From Dehalococcoidia bacterium (GTDB lineage: Bacteria > Chloroflexota > Dehalococcoidia > Lucifugimonadales > Australimonadaceae): DNA of 64,000 bases. Within the stretch, counting starts at the first letter, position 1; each line of letters starts with the position of its first letter. Positions 27,515-36,199 of the stretch are shown here, in pieces. The stretch spans positions 1 through 64,000 of the forward strand of contig JAKUPZ010000004.1 of the NCBI GenBank assembly GCA_022449765.1, written 5' to 3'. The notes below the pieces were generated by a model. It was given only the letters and a program-made list of their open reading frames with translations. It was not told the DNA's origin and did not search any database. Both the position numbers and the translations under genes were made by a program.

Positions 27515-29532
27515 TACTTCCGTCCAAGTAGGTGCTCAATCTTTTGAATAATATTTTCTACAGTTAGCCCATACTTTTCATAGAGGGTTTTGAACGGAGC
27601 AGATGCGCCGAAGGTATCTACTCCAATCGAATAGCCATTTGGTCCAATATACTTGGACCAGCCCAAGGTACATGCTGCTTCAATAGATATACGTGCAGTT
27701 ACTGAAGTGGGTAAAACAGACTCTTGGTAGTCTTTACCCTGCTGTTCAAAAAGTTCCCATGAAGGCATCGATACCACACGAGCTGAAAAACCCTGCTCCG
27801 AAACTGTCATTGCAGCTGTAAGTGCTAATTGCACTTCAGAGCCTGTGGCAATTAATATCACATCAGGGTTAGCTGACTTTTCCCAGAGCGTATAGGCGCC
27901 CTTAAGTACAGCTTCTGCTGATGGCATCTTGTGCCGGTCAATGATCGGGACACCTTGCCGTGTCAATACAATAGAAGTTGGGCCAGTTCTATTAAGCAAT
28001 GCTGCTTTCCAAGCATAAGATGTTTCAGTGGCATCTGCTGGGCGTAAAACCGTCATATTAGGAATTGCTCTTAATCCTATGAGCTGCTCAACAGGTTGAT
28101 GGGTAGGGCCATCTTCACCTAAAGCAATTGAGTCATGCGTAAACACATATATAACCCTTTGGCCCATTAGTGCGGCAAGTCTCATAGGTGGTCGCATGTA
28201 ATCTGAAAAGATAAGAAACGTGGCAGTATAAGGAATCATTCCACCGTGTAATGCCATTCCACCTGCGATTGAACCCATTGCGTGTTCTCGAACGCCAAAA
28301 TGCATGTTGTGAGGCTCGATTGCCGCTCCAATTTCAACATGCTTACTGAGCAAAGTATTAGTAGATGGAGCCAGGTCAGCTGAACCGCCTACCAATGAAT
28401 GCAATTTTTGGGAGATATGATTCATAATTCTCCCTCCAGCTTCTCTCGTCGCTAAGGGCTTTTCTTCTTCATTAAATAACTGATCCAATTTTTCAAAGCA
28501 TGCTTCTTCAACATTACCTTCTATATCTAATCGTAAGCTTCCTGCTTCACTTGGATATAAAGCCTCATACCTTACTAAAAGTTCATTCCATTCTGAGGTA
28601 GCGTTCTGCCCTCTTGCCACGGCTTCAAGCATATGTGCTGATACTTCATCGGGTACCACAAACGGAAGATGCTCCCAGTCTAAGTTTTGCCTTGTAAGAG
28701 CAACTTCTTCCTCGCCTAAAGGAGCTCCATGTACTCCGCCAGTATTTGCTTTGTTAGGGCTGCCATAGCCGATAGTTGTTGTCGCTATTATCAAACTTGG
28801 ACGGCTATCTTCCTTGCGAGCCTGGCTAATAGCATTGTCCACTTCCTCAATATTCATTCCGTTGATCGGGCCGACAACATGCCAATTATAGGACTGAAAT
28901 CGTTTGCTCACGTCTTCAGTGAAGGTGATATCTGTATTTCCTTCTATCGATATATCATTATCATCGTAGAGGTAAATTAATTTCCCTAAACCAAGCGTAC
29001 CCGCTAGAGATGCTGCCTCAGAAGCAACTCCTTCCATCAAATCCCCATCAGAAACAATTCCATACGTGTAGTGATCAATGACACGACAGTCAGGGCGGTT
29101 ATAATGCTCTGCCAAAATTTTCTCGGCAATAGCCATCCCAATTCCGTGCGCAAAGCCTTGCCCAAGCGGCCCTGTAGTCATTTCTGCTCCTGGGGTAAGG
29201 CCGTATTCGGGGTGCCCGGGTGTTTTACTCCCCCATTGGCGGAAATCTTTAATATCGTCGATGGATAAGTCATACCCTGTTAAGTGGAGCAATGAATACA
29301 GCAACATCGACGCATGGCCTGCTGACAGTACGAATCTATCTCGGTTGAACCAGTTAGGGTCAGTGGGGTTATGCTTCAAATAGCGATCCCATAGCGTATA
29401 GGCCATAGGAGCCGCTCCCATAGGGGCTCCTGGATGGCCGCTGTTTGCTTTTTGCACAGCGTCTATAGATAAAAATCTGATTGCATTAACCGAAAGGTTA
29501 TCTATAGTCGTAGTTTTAGACTGAGGGGCCAT
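27514..29532 (-). CDS. tkt: Transketolase
   Basis: A 672-residue thiamine-diphosphate enzyme of the non-oxidative pentose phosphate pathway. N-terminal landmarks: [40 protein letters not shown], and the TPP motif from GDLMEG to DDNDISIEG. Middle domain: [13 protein letters not shown] and [15 protein letters not shown]. The C-terminal domain includes [16 protein letters not shown] lies five bases before the ATG. It is the first gene of a two-gene unit with pgi and is divergent from the aldo/keto reductase. Confidence 0.97.
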   Translation of the reverse strand: MAPQSKTTTIDNLSVNAIRFLSIDAVQKANSGHPGAPMGAAPMAYTLWDRYLKHNPTDPNWFNRDRFVLSAGHASMLLYSLLHLTGYDLSIDDIKDFRQWGSKTPGHPEYGLTPGAEMTTGPLGQGFAHGIGMAIAEKILAEHYNRPDCRVIDHYTYGIVSDGDLMEGVASEAASLAGTLGLGKLIYLYDDNDISIEGNTDITFTEDVSKRFQSYNWHVVGPINGMNIEEVDNAISQARKEDSRPSLIIATTTIGYGSPNKANTGGVHGAPLGEEEVALTRQNLDWEHLPFVVPDEVSAHMLEAVARGQNATSEWNELLVRYEALYPSEAGSLRLDIEGNVEEACFEKLDQLFNEEEKPLATREAGGRIMNHISQKLHSLVGGSADLAPSTNTLLSKHVEIGAAIEPHNMHFGVREHAMGSIAGGMALHGGMIPYTATFLIFSDYMRPPMRLAALMGQRVIYVFTHDSIALGEDGPTHQPVEQLIGLRAIPNMTVLRPADATETSYAWKAALLNRTGPTSIVLTRQGVPIIDRHKMPSAEAVLKGAYTLWEKSANPDVILIATGSEVQLALTAAMTVSEQGFSARVVSMPSWELFEQQGKDYQESVLPTSVTARISIEAACTLGWSKYIGPNGYSIGVDTFGASAPFKTLYEKYGLTVENIIQKIEHLLGRK

Positions 29533-29658
29533 GGTGCCTCCTGTGTTTTGCTTAGCTAATTCTATTTACGAATAGCATGTCCGGTCTATATGTTTTTATT
29601 GAATTTAAGGAATACACTTAAAATCTGCGCTATAGGAATTGGCTCATCAGGAGAAAAT

Positions 29659-30669
29659 ATGAAATACAGACAGCTCGGTAACACTGATATCCAAATTTCA
29701 GAGATTGGTTTTGGATGCGGTAATACCGCAGGTTTAATGATCTGGGGCTCAAAAGCAGAGCGAATTAAATCCGCTGAGCACGCTATGGATCTCGGCATAA
29801 ATTATTTTGATACCGCTGCGACTTATGGGCAGGGTAGGTCAGAAGAAAATTTAGGGCCGGTACTTTCAGAATTATCTAGCCGGCCATTAGTTGGATCCAA
29901 AGTCGCCCTTCAAGAAGAGGAATTAGCCGACATACCTAAGTTTGTTAGAGCGTCGGTAGAACGGAGTCTATCCCGATTGGGATTGGACTATCTTGACATA
30001 GTTCATTTGCATAACAGAGTCACAGTTCGCCGTGATCCAGGAAAAACTTTGGCTATAGGCGCCTTACTAGACGCAGAGCAAATGCTTGGTGATTCCGGGA
30101 TCCAAGAAACTTTTGAAGAACTCAAAAAGGAAGGGAAGCTGCGTTATTACGGCTTTTGTGCATTTGGAGGTGATCCTGCTGCATACCATGAGATCGCAGA
30201 TCGAGGAAGGTTTGATTCCCTTCTAGTTTTTTACAATATCTTGAACCCTTCATCTGATCGTTTCATGCCTGATAATTTTACACAACATGACTATGGGCAA
30301 ATCTTAAGTAAAGCGTCTGAGAAAGGAATAGGAACAGTAATCTTAAGAGTGCTTGAGGCAGGTGCGCTATCGGGTGACGCTACTCCTCATGAATTGAATC
30401 AAGGCGGGCCAAGCTCTGACCCTTCCTACGCGCAAAATGCGTTAAGAGCAAATGCACTGCATTTCCTAAAGAAAGACGACTCCGAAACTCTGGCACAGGT
30501 TGCCATCAGGTTTGCCCTGATGAACCCTAAAGTCTCAACTGTGCTTGTTGGGTTTTCGGAGTTGACCCAAATAAACGAGGCTGTATCCTGCGTAGGGCAC
30601 GAGCCGTTCACTCAAACTCAGCTAGAACAGCTGGAAAATCTTTATACGACCGATTTTGGATTGGCTTAA
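29659..30669 (+). CDS. Aldo/keto reductase
   Basis: A 336-residue NADPH-dependent AKR. I start it at the ATG 29659 (CAGGAGAAAAT upstream, protein MKYRQLGNTD); the frame is open 69 bases earlier but that part has no ribosome-binding site. Catalytic tetrad residues are seen in FDTAATYGQG (Asp, Tyr), LVGSKVAL (Lys) and IVHLHNR (His). The C-terminal VLVGFSELTQINEAV is the usual cofactor-binding end. Substrate unknown. Its last 14 bases run close to the OCD gene, whose ribosome-binding site lies just past the stop. Confidence 0.88.
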   Translation: MKYRQLGNTDIQISEIGFGCGNTAGLMIWGSKAERIKSAEHAMDLGINYFDTAATYGQGRSEENLGPVLSELSSRPLVGSKVALQEEELADIPKFVRASVERSLSRLGLDYLDIVHLHNRVTVRRDPGKTLAIGALLDAEQMLGDSGIQETFEELKKEGKLRYYGFCAFGGDPAAYHEIADRGRFDSLLVFYNILNPSSDRFMPDNFTQHDYGQILSKASEKGIGTVILRVLEAGALSGDATPHELNQGGPSSDPSYAQNALRANALHFLKKDDSETLAQVAIRFALMNPKVSTVLVGFSELTQINEAVSCVGHEPFTQTQLEQLENLYTTDFGLA

Positions 30670-30682
30670 ATGGAGGGAAATT

Positions 30683-31795
30683 ATGTTATTTATCGACAAC
30701 GAAGTTGTAAGACGAGTCCTTTCGATTGATGAAGCAATTAACTCGCAGGACGATGCATTTAGAGGATTAATAGATGGAGCAGCAATTCATCGCCCTCGAA
30801 TTGACATGTACGTACCAACAGGAAGAACCGAAGATTATTACCGATGGGGCACCATGGAAGGCGCTAGCAAAGACTTAGGGGTGTTTGCCATTAGGATGAA
30901 ATCCGACATTGTTTCTTGGCCAGAAGATGAAAATGGCAATTGGACTGAGGACAAACATTGCGTAGAGCCTGGTACCTACTGTGGATTGATAATGCTTTTC
31001 AGTACACAAAATGGAGAGCCCTTAGCCATTATTAACGACGGGGAATTACAGCACGCCAGGGTAGGGGCAGGAGGCGGGCTTGGAGTAAGATATTTAGCCC
31101 GGGAAGATTCCAAGGTTGTAGGGATGCTTGGTTCAGGAGGAATGGCGAGGACATACCTCAAAGCTTTCTGTAACGAACGACCAATCGAAAAAGTAAGAGT
31201 TTATAGTCCTACAAAAAAGAACAGAGAAGCCTATGCAGCTGAAATGATGGACTCATTAAACATTGAAGTTGAGCCCGTAGACGACCCTGAAGCAGCGGTA
31301 CGAGGAGCAGACATCGTGTCCACTTGTACAGATTCAATGAGGCCTGTCCTTAAAGGAGAATGGTTAGAACCAGGCATGCATATTACTAACTTAGGTGGGT
31401 ATGAGTTGGATGAAACTACCTTTAATCGAGCTAAAGTTGTAATTCGCCAAGGAATTGGAGGTGCCAAACTAGCTGAAGATCCCCGTATTCAGTATGGACG
31501 AGGGCATAGTCCCGTCGCATTTGTCGCAGGAAACGAAGAGGAAATGAATCGCTTACCTTCATCTCAGTTGAGGATGGAACAAATTGCTTCTTCCACATAT
31601 CCGACTTTTACTGATCTAGTTTCACAAACAGTAGAGGGAAGGACATCCAGTGAGGATATTACCCTTTACTTGAATGCAGGCAATCAAGGTCTGCAATTTG
31701 CGGCAGTTGGGAAAGTAGTTTACGACAAAGCGAAAAACCTAAAACTTGGCCATGAGATCCCGACATCCTTATTTTTACAAGATATAAGGGACTAG
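30683..31795 (+). CDS. Ornithine cyclodeaminase / mu-crystallin family oxidoreductase (copy 1)
   Basis: A 370-residue protein with the NAD-binding glycine motif VGMLGSGGMARTYL and the family active-site stretch GLGVRYLAR upstream of it. The ATG at 30683 has TGGAGGG eight bases before it, so I reject the longer frame from 30656. The family includes ornithine cyclodeaminase, alanine dehydrogenase and imine (ketimine) reductases; no residue here fixes the substrate. A close paralogue lies at 57011-58123. An amidohydrolase follows after eleven bases and a bicupin lies just beyond; the same three families recur around the second copy. Confidence 0.85.
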   Translation: MLFIDNEVVRRVLSIDEAINSQDDAFRGLIDGAAIHRPRIDMYVPTGRTEDYYRWGTMEGASKDLGVFAIRMKSDIVSWPEDENGNWTEDKHCVEPGTYCGLIMLFSTQNGEPLAIINDGELQHARVGAGGGLGVRYLAREDSKVVGMLGSGGMARTYLKAFCNERPIEKVRVYSPTKKNREAYAAEMMDSLNIEVEPVDDPEAAVRGADIVSTCTDSMRPVLKGEWLEPGMHITNLGGYELDETTFNRAKVVIRQGIGGAKLAEDPRIQYGRGHSPVAFVAGNEEEMNRLPSSQLRMEQIASSTYPTFTDLVSQTVEGRTSSEDITLYLNAGNQGLQFAAVGKVVYDKAKNLKLGHEIPTSLFLQDIRD

Positions 31796-31806
31796 GAGAA
31801 GCGAAT

Positions 31807-33042
31807 ATGAAAGACGGGTTGCGATTTGTAGATAGTGATATGCACGTTCAAGAGCCAGGTGACTTATTTGAACAATATTTAGACCCTTCTTTCAAATCTA
31901 GAGTCACGGCCCCTGTCAATGCCAAGGGAAATTTTCAAAGATATTGGACTATCGACGGAATACCATCCTCAATGGACGGGGAGTTACAGCAGTACCGTAA
32001 GCGTGGTTCTAAAAACGTACCTCAAGCAAGCGGCTCAACAGTTACCTCGGTAGGCCAACAATTGTCTGCATCAAGGTCTTTTGGAACAGGTAGATTGCAG
32101 TTCGCGATAGATAGGAAGTACGACAACGAAGCTCAGCTTATGGCCTTTCCTATGGAAGGTATTGATATCGCAGTATTGTTCCCTACGGGCTGCTTAAGCA
32201 TTATGGGAAGAAACAACATGGATCCATCGCTCTCATTAGCGTTATCACAAGCATATAACAATTGGATGTATGACTTTTCCCAGCGCAGCCCTAACCAAAT
32301 GAAATGGGTTGCAATGCTGCCGATCCACGATGTTTCCCTTGCATGCCAAGAATTAAAACGATGCGTAAATGAGCTAGGCGCAGTTGGCTCTTTTATTAGG
32401 CCAAACCTTATAAATGGGCATTATTGGCATTCAAATTATTGGGACCCGCTTTACTCACTACACGAAGAATTGAATGTAGCCTGGTGTTTTCATGAAGGCA
32501 CAGGAGCTTGGAATTCTTATTTCAACACCTTGTACGGAGAAAATCGATTCTACCGGCATGTAGCCAGTCACTGGATAGAAATGCAGCAAGCTATGGTGGC
32601 CCAGATAATAGGGGGAGTATTTGAATTCTTCCCCAATTTACGAGTTGGATATTTAGAGGCTAATAACTCTTGGGCGCCAGGCCTCCTCTCTCGAATTGAG
32701 TGGGATTACGTAAATTACCGGGACTCACATGCTCCGTATTTATCTTTAACTCCTAAGGAATATTTCCAAAGGAATTGCTGGGCTAGTGTAGAAGGGTCCG
32801 AGCCAGAAATTGAGGCAACTGCATCATTAATTGGTGCTGAAAATATGGCTATTAGTACTGATTACCCTCATTTCGACTCAAGTTTTCCGTTTGTAACTAC
32901 AAATTTACTGAGCAACGTATCAAGGAAAACTGCACAAGACATTTTACTTGGAGGTGCAGGGCTCTATGGCTTCAATGATGACGACTTCAAGAAGGCAGAT
33001 GCGTCTGCAGCAGAAATTAAATTGCCATCAGCAGCCAATTAA
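31807..33042 (+). CDS. Amidohydrolase-2 family protein (copy A)
   Basis: A 411-residue TIM-barrel metal-dependent hydrolase of the ACMSD-like group (PF04909 type). The strand-1 metal site reads DSDMHVQEP, a D-x-H form instead of H-x-H, with Asp11/His13 and a Glu three residues on. Later motifs are WCFHEGTG and AISTDYPHFDS, the last carrying the catalytic-type Asp. Group members decarboxylate or hydrolyse (hetero)aromatic and other acids. It is longer than its three relatives in the window, with an insert after residue 50. AGGAGA precedes the ATG; a strong terminator follows. Confidence 0.85.
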   Translation: MKDGLRFVDSDMHVQEPGDLFEQYLDPSFKSRVTAPVNAKGNFQRYWTIDGIPSSMDGELQQYRKRGSKNVPQASGSTVTSVGQQLSASRSFGTGRLQFAIDRKYDNEAQLMAFPMEGIDIAVLFPTGCLSIMGRNNMDPSLSLALSQAYNNWMYDFSQRSPNQMKWVAMLPIHDVSLACQELKRCVNELGAVGSFIRPNLINGHYWHSNYWDPLYSLHEELNVAWCFHEGTGAWNSYFNTLYGENRFYRHVASHWIEMQQAMVAQIIGGVFEFFPNLRVGYLEANNSWAPGLLSRIEWDYVNYRDSHAPYLSLTPKEYFQRNCWASVEGSEPEIEATASLIGAENMAISTDYPHFDSSFPFVTTNLLSNVSRKTAQDILLGGAGLYGFNDDDFKKADASAAEIKLPSAAN

Positions 33043-33052
33043 AACAGCATAG

Positions 33053-33081
33053 AAAAAAGAGGCACTTAGTGCCTCTTTTTT
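33053..33081. terminator. Bidirectional Rho-independent terminator
   Basis: A perfect 13-base-pair hairpin with a TTA loop at 33066-33068. The stem core is GAGGCAC/GTGCCTC, flanked by six A on the left and six T on the right, so it gives a U-tract in both directions. It sits between the convergent amidohydrolase and bicupin genes. Confidence 0.92.
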
Positions 33082-33099
33082 CTATTTGCTTTATTGCCA

Positions 33100-34215
33100 T
33101 CAACTCTTTTCGTTTTCAAACTGGTAATCAGGGTTGGTGTAGCATTCAGGTGGCATTTCGCTTTCAAGCCCGCGCTTAGCTAGTTCAGCGGCAAATCTTT
33201 CTCTGATTTCCGGTGCCTCCTGGTGGTATTCAAATTGATCTCCCGAGCGATCAACATTCTCGCCCATAAACCCAGTAAATTGTGGTAGTGGGTGAAATGC
33301 AAGGTATCGCCCAGGCTCTTCACCAACATTAAAATGTTGGTGAAACCATCGATTTGGTGGTACGAAAATACTACCCTCGTGCCAAGGGATATAAACCTTG
33401 TCTTTACCTTCAGGCCACATGACCGAAAATCCTTCACCAGCAGGAATAACAATTACGTATGCTGGGCCATGCCTGTGTCCTTTTTTATAAGTTTTTGCAG
33501 GGAAAACTGACATATGTGCAGTAAGCTCTGAACCTGGGTATTGCACAAAGACCGTAGTACCACCAGCACCGCGGCCTTTAAATGGAACCAATCGGTCCCA
33601 TGCACGCATGTCAGGGAAAAAGTTTCCTACCCAATATTGACGAACTTGCCCCCGGCCCGAAGGGTCGTTATCGACCGCTAGGGCATCAGAATAAAATTCG
33701 TCAGAAGAAACAAGTTCTTCCTGTGGCTGTAGGGGAGTATTGAAAAAAATGCTTGCATCTTTGGCAGCTGACATCGCAATAGGCATATTGTTGTAATGCA
33801 GTAATCGCGCAGGTTCGCCGCCAGACATGCTCGCATATTCGACCCAATAATTTCCGGGTATGCGAAACATCGCATGATCCGTCCATTCAAAGCTGTGCTT
33901 CTCGCCACCGTCTTTCCAAACTGTGGCAACGCCTCTACCGCTCAAAACATAAACAATGTCCTCTAAAGTCATTTTAAATGGCTTTATCGTGCCACCAGCA
34001 GGCACTTCAGTAATACGAGCTTCAGATACGCCTTCCTGTCCGGCTAATTGTAAAAAAGCACCGTTGTGGCCACGTTCTTTCCAATAACCAAGTTCAATCG
34101 TACGTCCATCTTCAATGTAATAATCTCGGTAAATTGGAATACCCTGAGCTTCCATCCAATTATCATAAAACTGTGGTGTTCTAATATAGCTAGCTTGTGA
34201 CTGTCCTGTAGTCAT
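33100..34215 (-). CDS. Bicupin protein (copy 1)
   Basis: A 371-residue protein with two cupin beta-barrels. The second barrel has the metal-site cluster KKGHRHGPAYVIVIPAGEG and a late FHQHFN; the first barrel keeps only parts of the motif (IVYVLSGRGVATVW). Similar proteins are often annotated as ethanolamine-ammonia-lyase-activating-like or gentisate-dioxygenase-like, without proof. A related protein is at 55725-56960. It has its own sigma70-like promoter and GGAGG. Nearby OCD and amidohydrolase genes recur beside the second copy, suggesting one pathway. Function unknown. Confidence 0.78.
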   Translation of the reverse strand: MTTGQSQASYIRTPQFYDNWMEAQGIPIYRDYYIEDGRTIELGYWKERGHNGAFLQLAGQEGVSEARITEVPAGGTIKPFKMTLEDIVYVLSGRGVATVWKDGGEKHSFEWTDHAMFRIPGNYWVEYASMSGGEPARLLHYNNMPIAMSAAKDASIFFNTPLQPQEELVSSDEFYSDALAVDNDPSGRGQVRQYWVGNFFPDMRAWDRLVPFKGRGAGGTTVFVQYPGSELTAHMSVFPAKTYKKGHRHGPAYVIVIPAGEGFSVMWPEGKDKVYIPWHEGSIFVPPNRWFHQHFNVGEEPGRYLAFHPLPQFTGFMGENVDRSGDQFEYHQEAPEIRERFAAELAKRGLESEMPPECYTNPDYQFENEKS

Positions 34216-34241
34216 GTAAACCTCCGTACATAAGCGATAAG

Positions 34242-34270
34242 ACCTTACGAAAGGGCAACGAAGCTGTCAA
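34242..34270 (-). promoter_or_regulatory. Sigma70-type promoter of the bicupin gene
   Basis: Reading the minus strand, a perfect -35 TTGACA (34270-34265), a 17-base spacer, and TAAGGT as -10 (34247-34242) lie about 27 bases before the bicupin ATG. The predicted leader holds GGAGG. This is the clearest sigma70-like promoter I found in the window. Confidence 0.6.
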
Positions 34271-34314
34271 ACTGTTATATATATCTAAAATAATTAATCA
34301 GGGGAAGTATCGCT

Positions 34315-35172
34315 ATGAAAATTGGATTTATTGGGCTTGGGAGAATGGGCAAGCCGATGTCAATCAACCTAGTAAAAGCGGGTTACGAAGTTATTGTTAT
34401 GTCACGCTCACGATTACCTATCGATGAATTACTTAGCCATGGTGCAACTGAAGCATCGAATATCTCCGACTTAACCAATAATGCAAAAATTATATGTACG
34501 TGCCTTCCTGATGAGCCGGCCTCTGAAGAAATTTATTTTGGAGCTAATGGGCTATTGAAACACGCGACACATGGGCAAATTCTTGTAGAGAACAGCACAA
34601 TAGGCCCTGCACTCGCAAGGCGAATTGGAACTATCGCTCAGAAAAATCAAATAGGGTTTTTAGACGCACCTATCAGCGGAGGGGTTCCAAGGGCGACAGA
34701 TGGGACATTAACTATTATGGCGGGTGGTGCCAAAGATTCTTTCGAGCAAGCCTTACCTATACTTAATTCTATGGGGTCGACCATCCACCATGTGGGAGCA
34801 ATAGGCCAAGGCAGCGTAACTAAGTTAACAAATCAACTATTAGTGGGGATCCATACTTTGGCTGCTTGCGAAGCGTACCTATTTGGTAAATCGGCAGGCG
34901 CCGATCCTCAGCAATTATTTGAAGTCCTTGGAAGTTCATGGGGCGCTAGCAATATGCTCAACAGAAATGCACCTATGATGATATCGCGAAACTTCGGTAC
35001 ATTAACTCCTACTAGGCTTCTAATTAAAGACCTAAGTCTCATTGAGGAAGTCGCTACTGAACTAGGCATTTCTTTGCCAATCGGAGCGAAAACCAGAGCC
35101 CTTTTCAATGCAGCGCATGAAAAAGGATTGGGGGATATGGATCTTTCATCTTTGATCCAATTATTTGATTAA
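34315..35172 (+). CDS. 3-hydroxyisobutyrate dehydrogenase family (beta-hydroxyacid dehydrogenase)
   Basis: A 285-residue NAD(P)-dependent beta-hydroxyacid dehydrogenase. The Rossmann motif is GFIGLGRMGKPM, the substrate loop DAPISGGVPRATDGTL, and the catalytic Lys lies in VTKLTNQLLVG. Family members oxidise 3-hydroxyisobutyrate or reduce tartronate semialdehyde (GlxR); the sequence alone does not separate these. AGGGGAAG precedes the ATG. It is divergent from the bicupin and overlaps the quinone reductase tail by four bases. Confidence 0.88.
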   Translation: MKIGFIGLGRMGKPMSINLVKAGYEVIVMSRSRLPIDELLSHGATEASNISDLTNNAKIICTCLPDEPASEEIYFGANGLLKHATHGQILVENSTIGPALARRIGTIAQKNQIGFLDAPISGGVPRATDGTLTIMAGGAKDSFEQALPILNSMGSTIHHVGAIGQGSVTKLTNQLLVGIHTLAACEAYLFGKSAGADPQQLFEVLGSSWGASNMLNRNAPMMISRNFGTLTPTRLLIKDLSLIEEVATELGISLPIGAKTRALFNAAHEKGLGDMDLSSLIQLFD

Positions 35173-36137
35173 GGAGTAAGAACAACTTTCCCAGTCGTCT
35201 TTCGACCTTCTAATCTTGTGTGTGCTTCGCCCGCTTCTGAAAGATGGAAAACTCCATCAATGTGGATTTTCATTTTGCCTGACTCAACCCAGGAAAACAG
35301 ATCATTCGCTCTCCACTCAATCTCTTCTCTTGAAAGGGCGTAGCTATTAAGCGAAGGCCTCGTGAGAAACAATGATCCCTTGGCGTTAAGAATTTGAGGG
35401 TCTACCGGGTCTACTCGCCCACTCGATTGGCCATACAAAACCATATATCCGCGATGACCAAGGCAATTTAAACTACCCTCAAAAGTAGTTTTGCCCACTG
35501 AATCGAATACGACAGGAAGGCCTTCTCCGCCTGTTATTCGTTTGACTTCAGATGTGAAATCTTTTTCTGTATAAAGAATAATTTCATCTGCCCCGACGCT
35601 CCTTGCTAATTCTGCTTTCTCTTCAGTCGAAACTGTGCCAATGACTTGAGCACCAAGCATCTTTGCTATCTGTACTAGAAGCAAGCCAACGCCGCCGGCG
35701 GCAGCATGGATAAGGCATGTCTGCCCTTTTTGTAATGGGTAAGTAGAATTTGCAAGATAATGTGCAGTCATACCCTGAAGAAGGATAGCGGCCCCTTCCT
35801 GGTCTGAAACTCCAGGTGGTAATTTTACTGCTTTTTCTGCAGGAACTTTCATATATTCTGCATAAGCAAAAGGAGTTCCTGTGAAGGCAACATGATCACC
35901 TACATCAAATCCATTAACATCATCCGATACTCCGATGACTTCACCTGCGGCCTCCTGCCCTGCAATATGGGGTAATTCAACCTTATACGCCCCTGTACGT
36001 TGGTACGTATCGATAAAATTCACTCCACTAGCCCCAACTTTTACCAGGAGTTCGCCATTCAAAATCACAGGGGTTTCCGTTTCTTCGTATTTTAGAACTT
36101 CAGGCCCCCCAAATTCATGAAACCTAACAGCCTTCAT
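35169..36137 (-). CDS. Zeta-crystallin-like NADPH:quinone oxidoreductase
   Basis: A 322-residue medium-chain dehydrogenase without zinc ligands. Quinone-reductase landmarks: GASGVNFIDTYQRTGAY, PHIAGQEAAGEV, and the nucleotide loop HAAAGGVGLLLVQIAKMLGA. It likely transfers a hydride from NADPH to quinones or alpha,beta-unsaturated carbonyls, in the cytoplasm. GGGAGGGG lies before the ATG. It is convergent with the hydroxyacid dehydrogenase and divergent from the lipoprotein hydrolase. Confidence 0.9.
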   Translation of the reverse strand: MKAVRFHEFGGPEVLKYEETETPVILNGELLVKVGASGVNFIDTYQRTGAYKVELPHIAGQEAAGEVIGVSDDVNGFDVGDHVAFTGTPFAYAEYMKVPAEKAVKLPPGVSDQEGAAILLQGMTAHYLANSTYPLQKGQTCLIHAAAGGVGLLLVQIAKMLGAQVIGTVSTEEKAELARSVGADEIILYTEKDFTSEVKRITGGEGLPVVFDSVGKTTFEGSLNCLGHRGYMVLYGQSSGRVDPVDPQILNAKGSLFLTRPSLNSYALSREEIEWRANDLFSWVESGKMKIHIDGVFHLSEAGEAHTRLEGRKTTGKVVLTP

Positions 36138-36199
36138 GGTGCCCCTCCCAATATAAGTTGATGAAGCAAAGCTTTCGACTCGGTATACTAACAGACAAT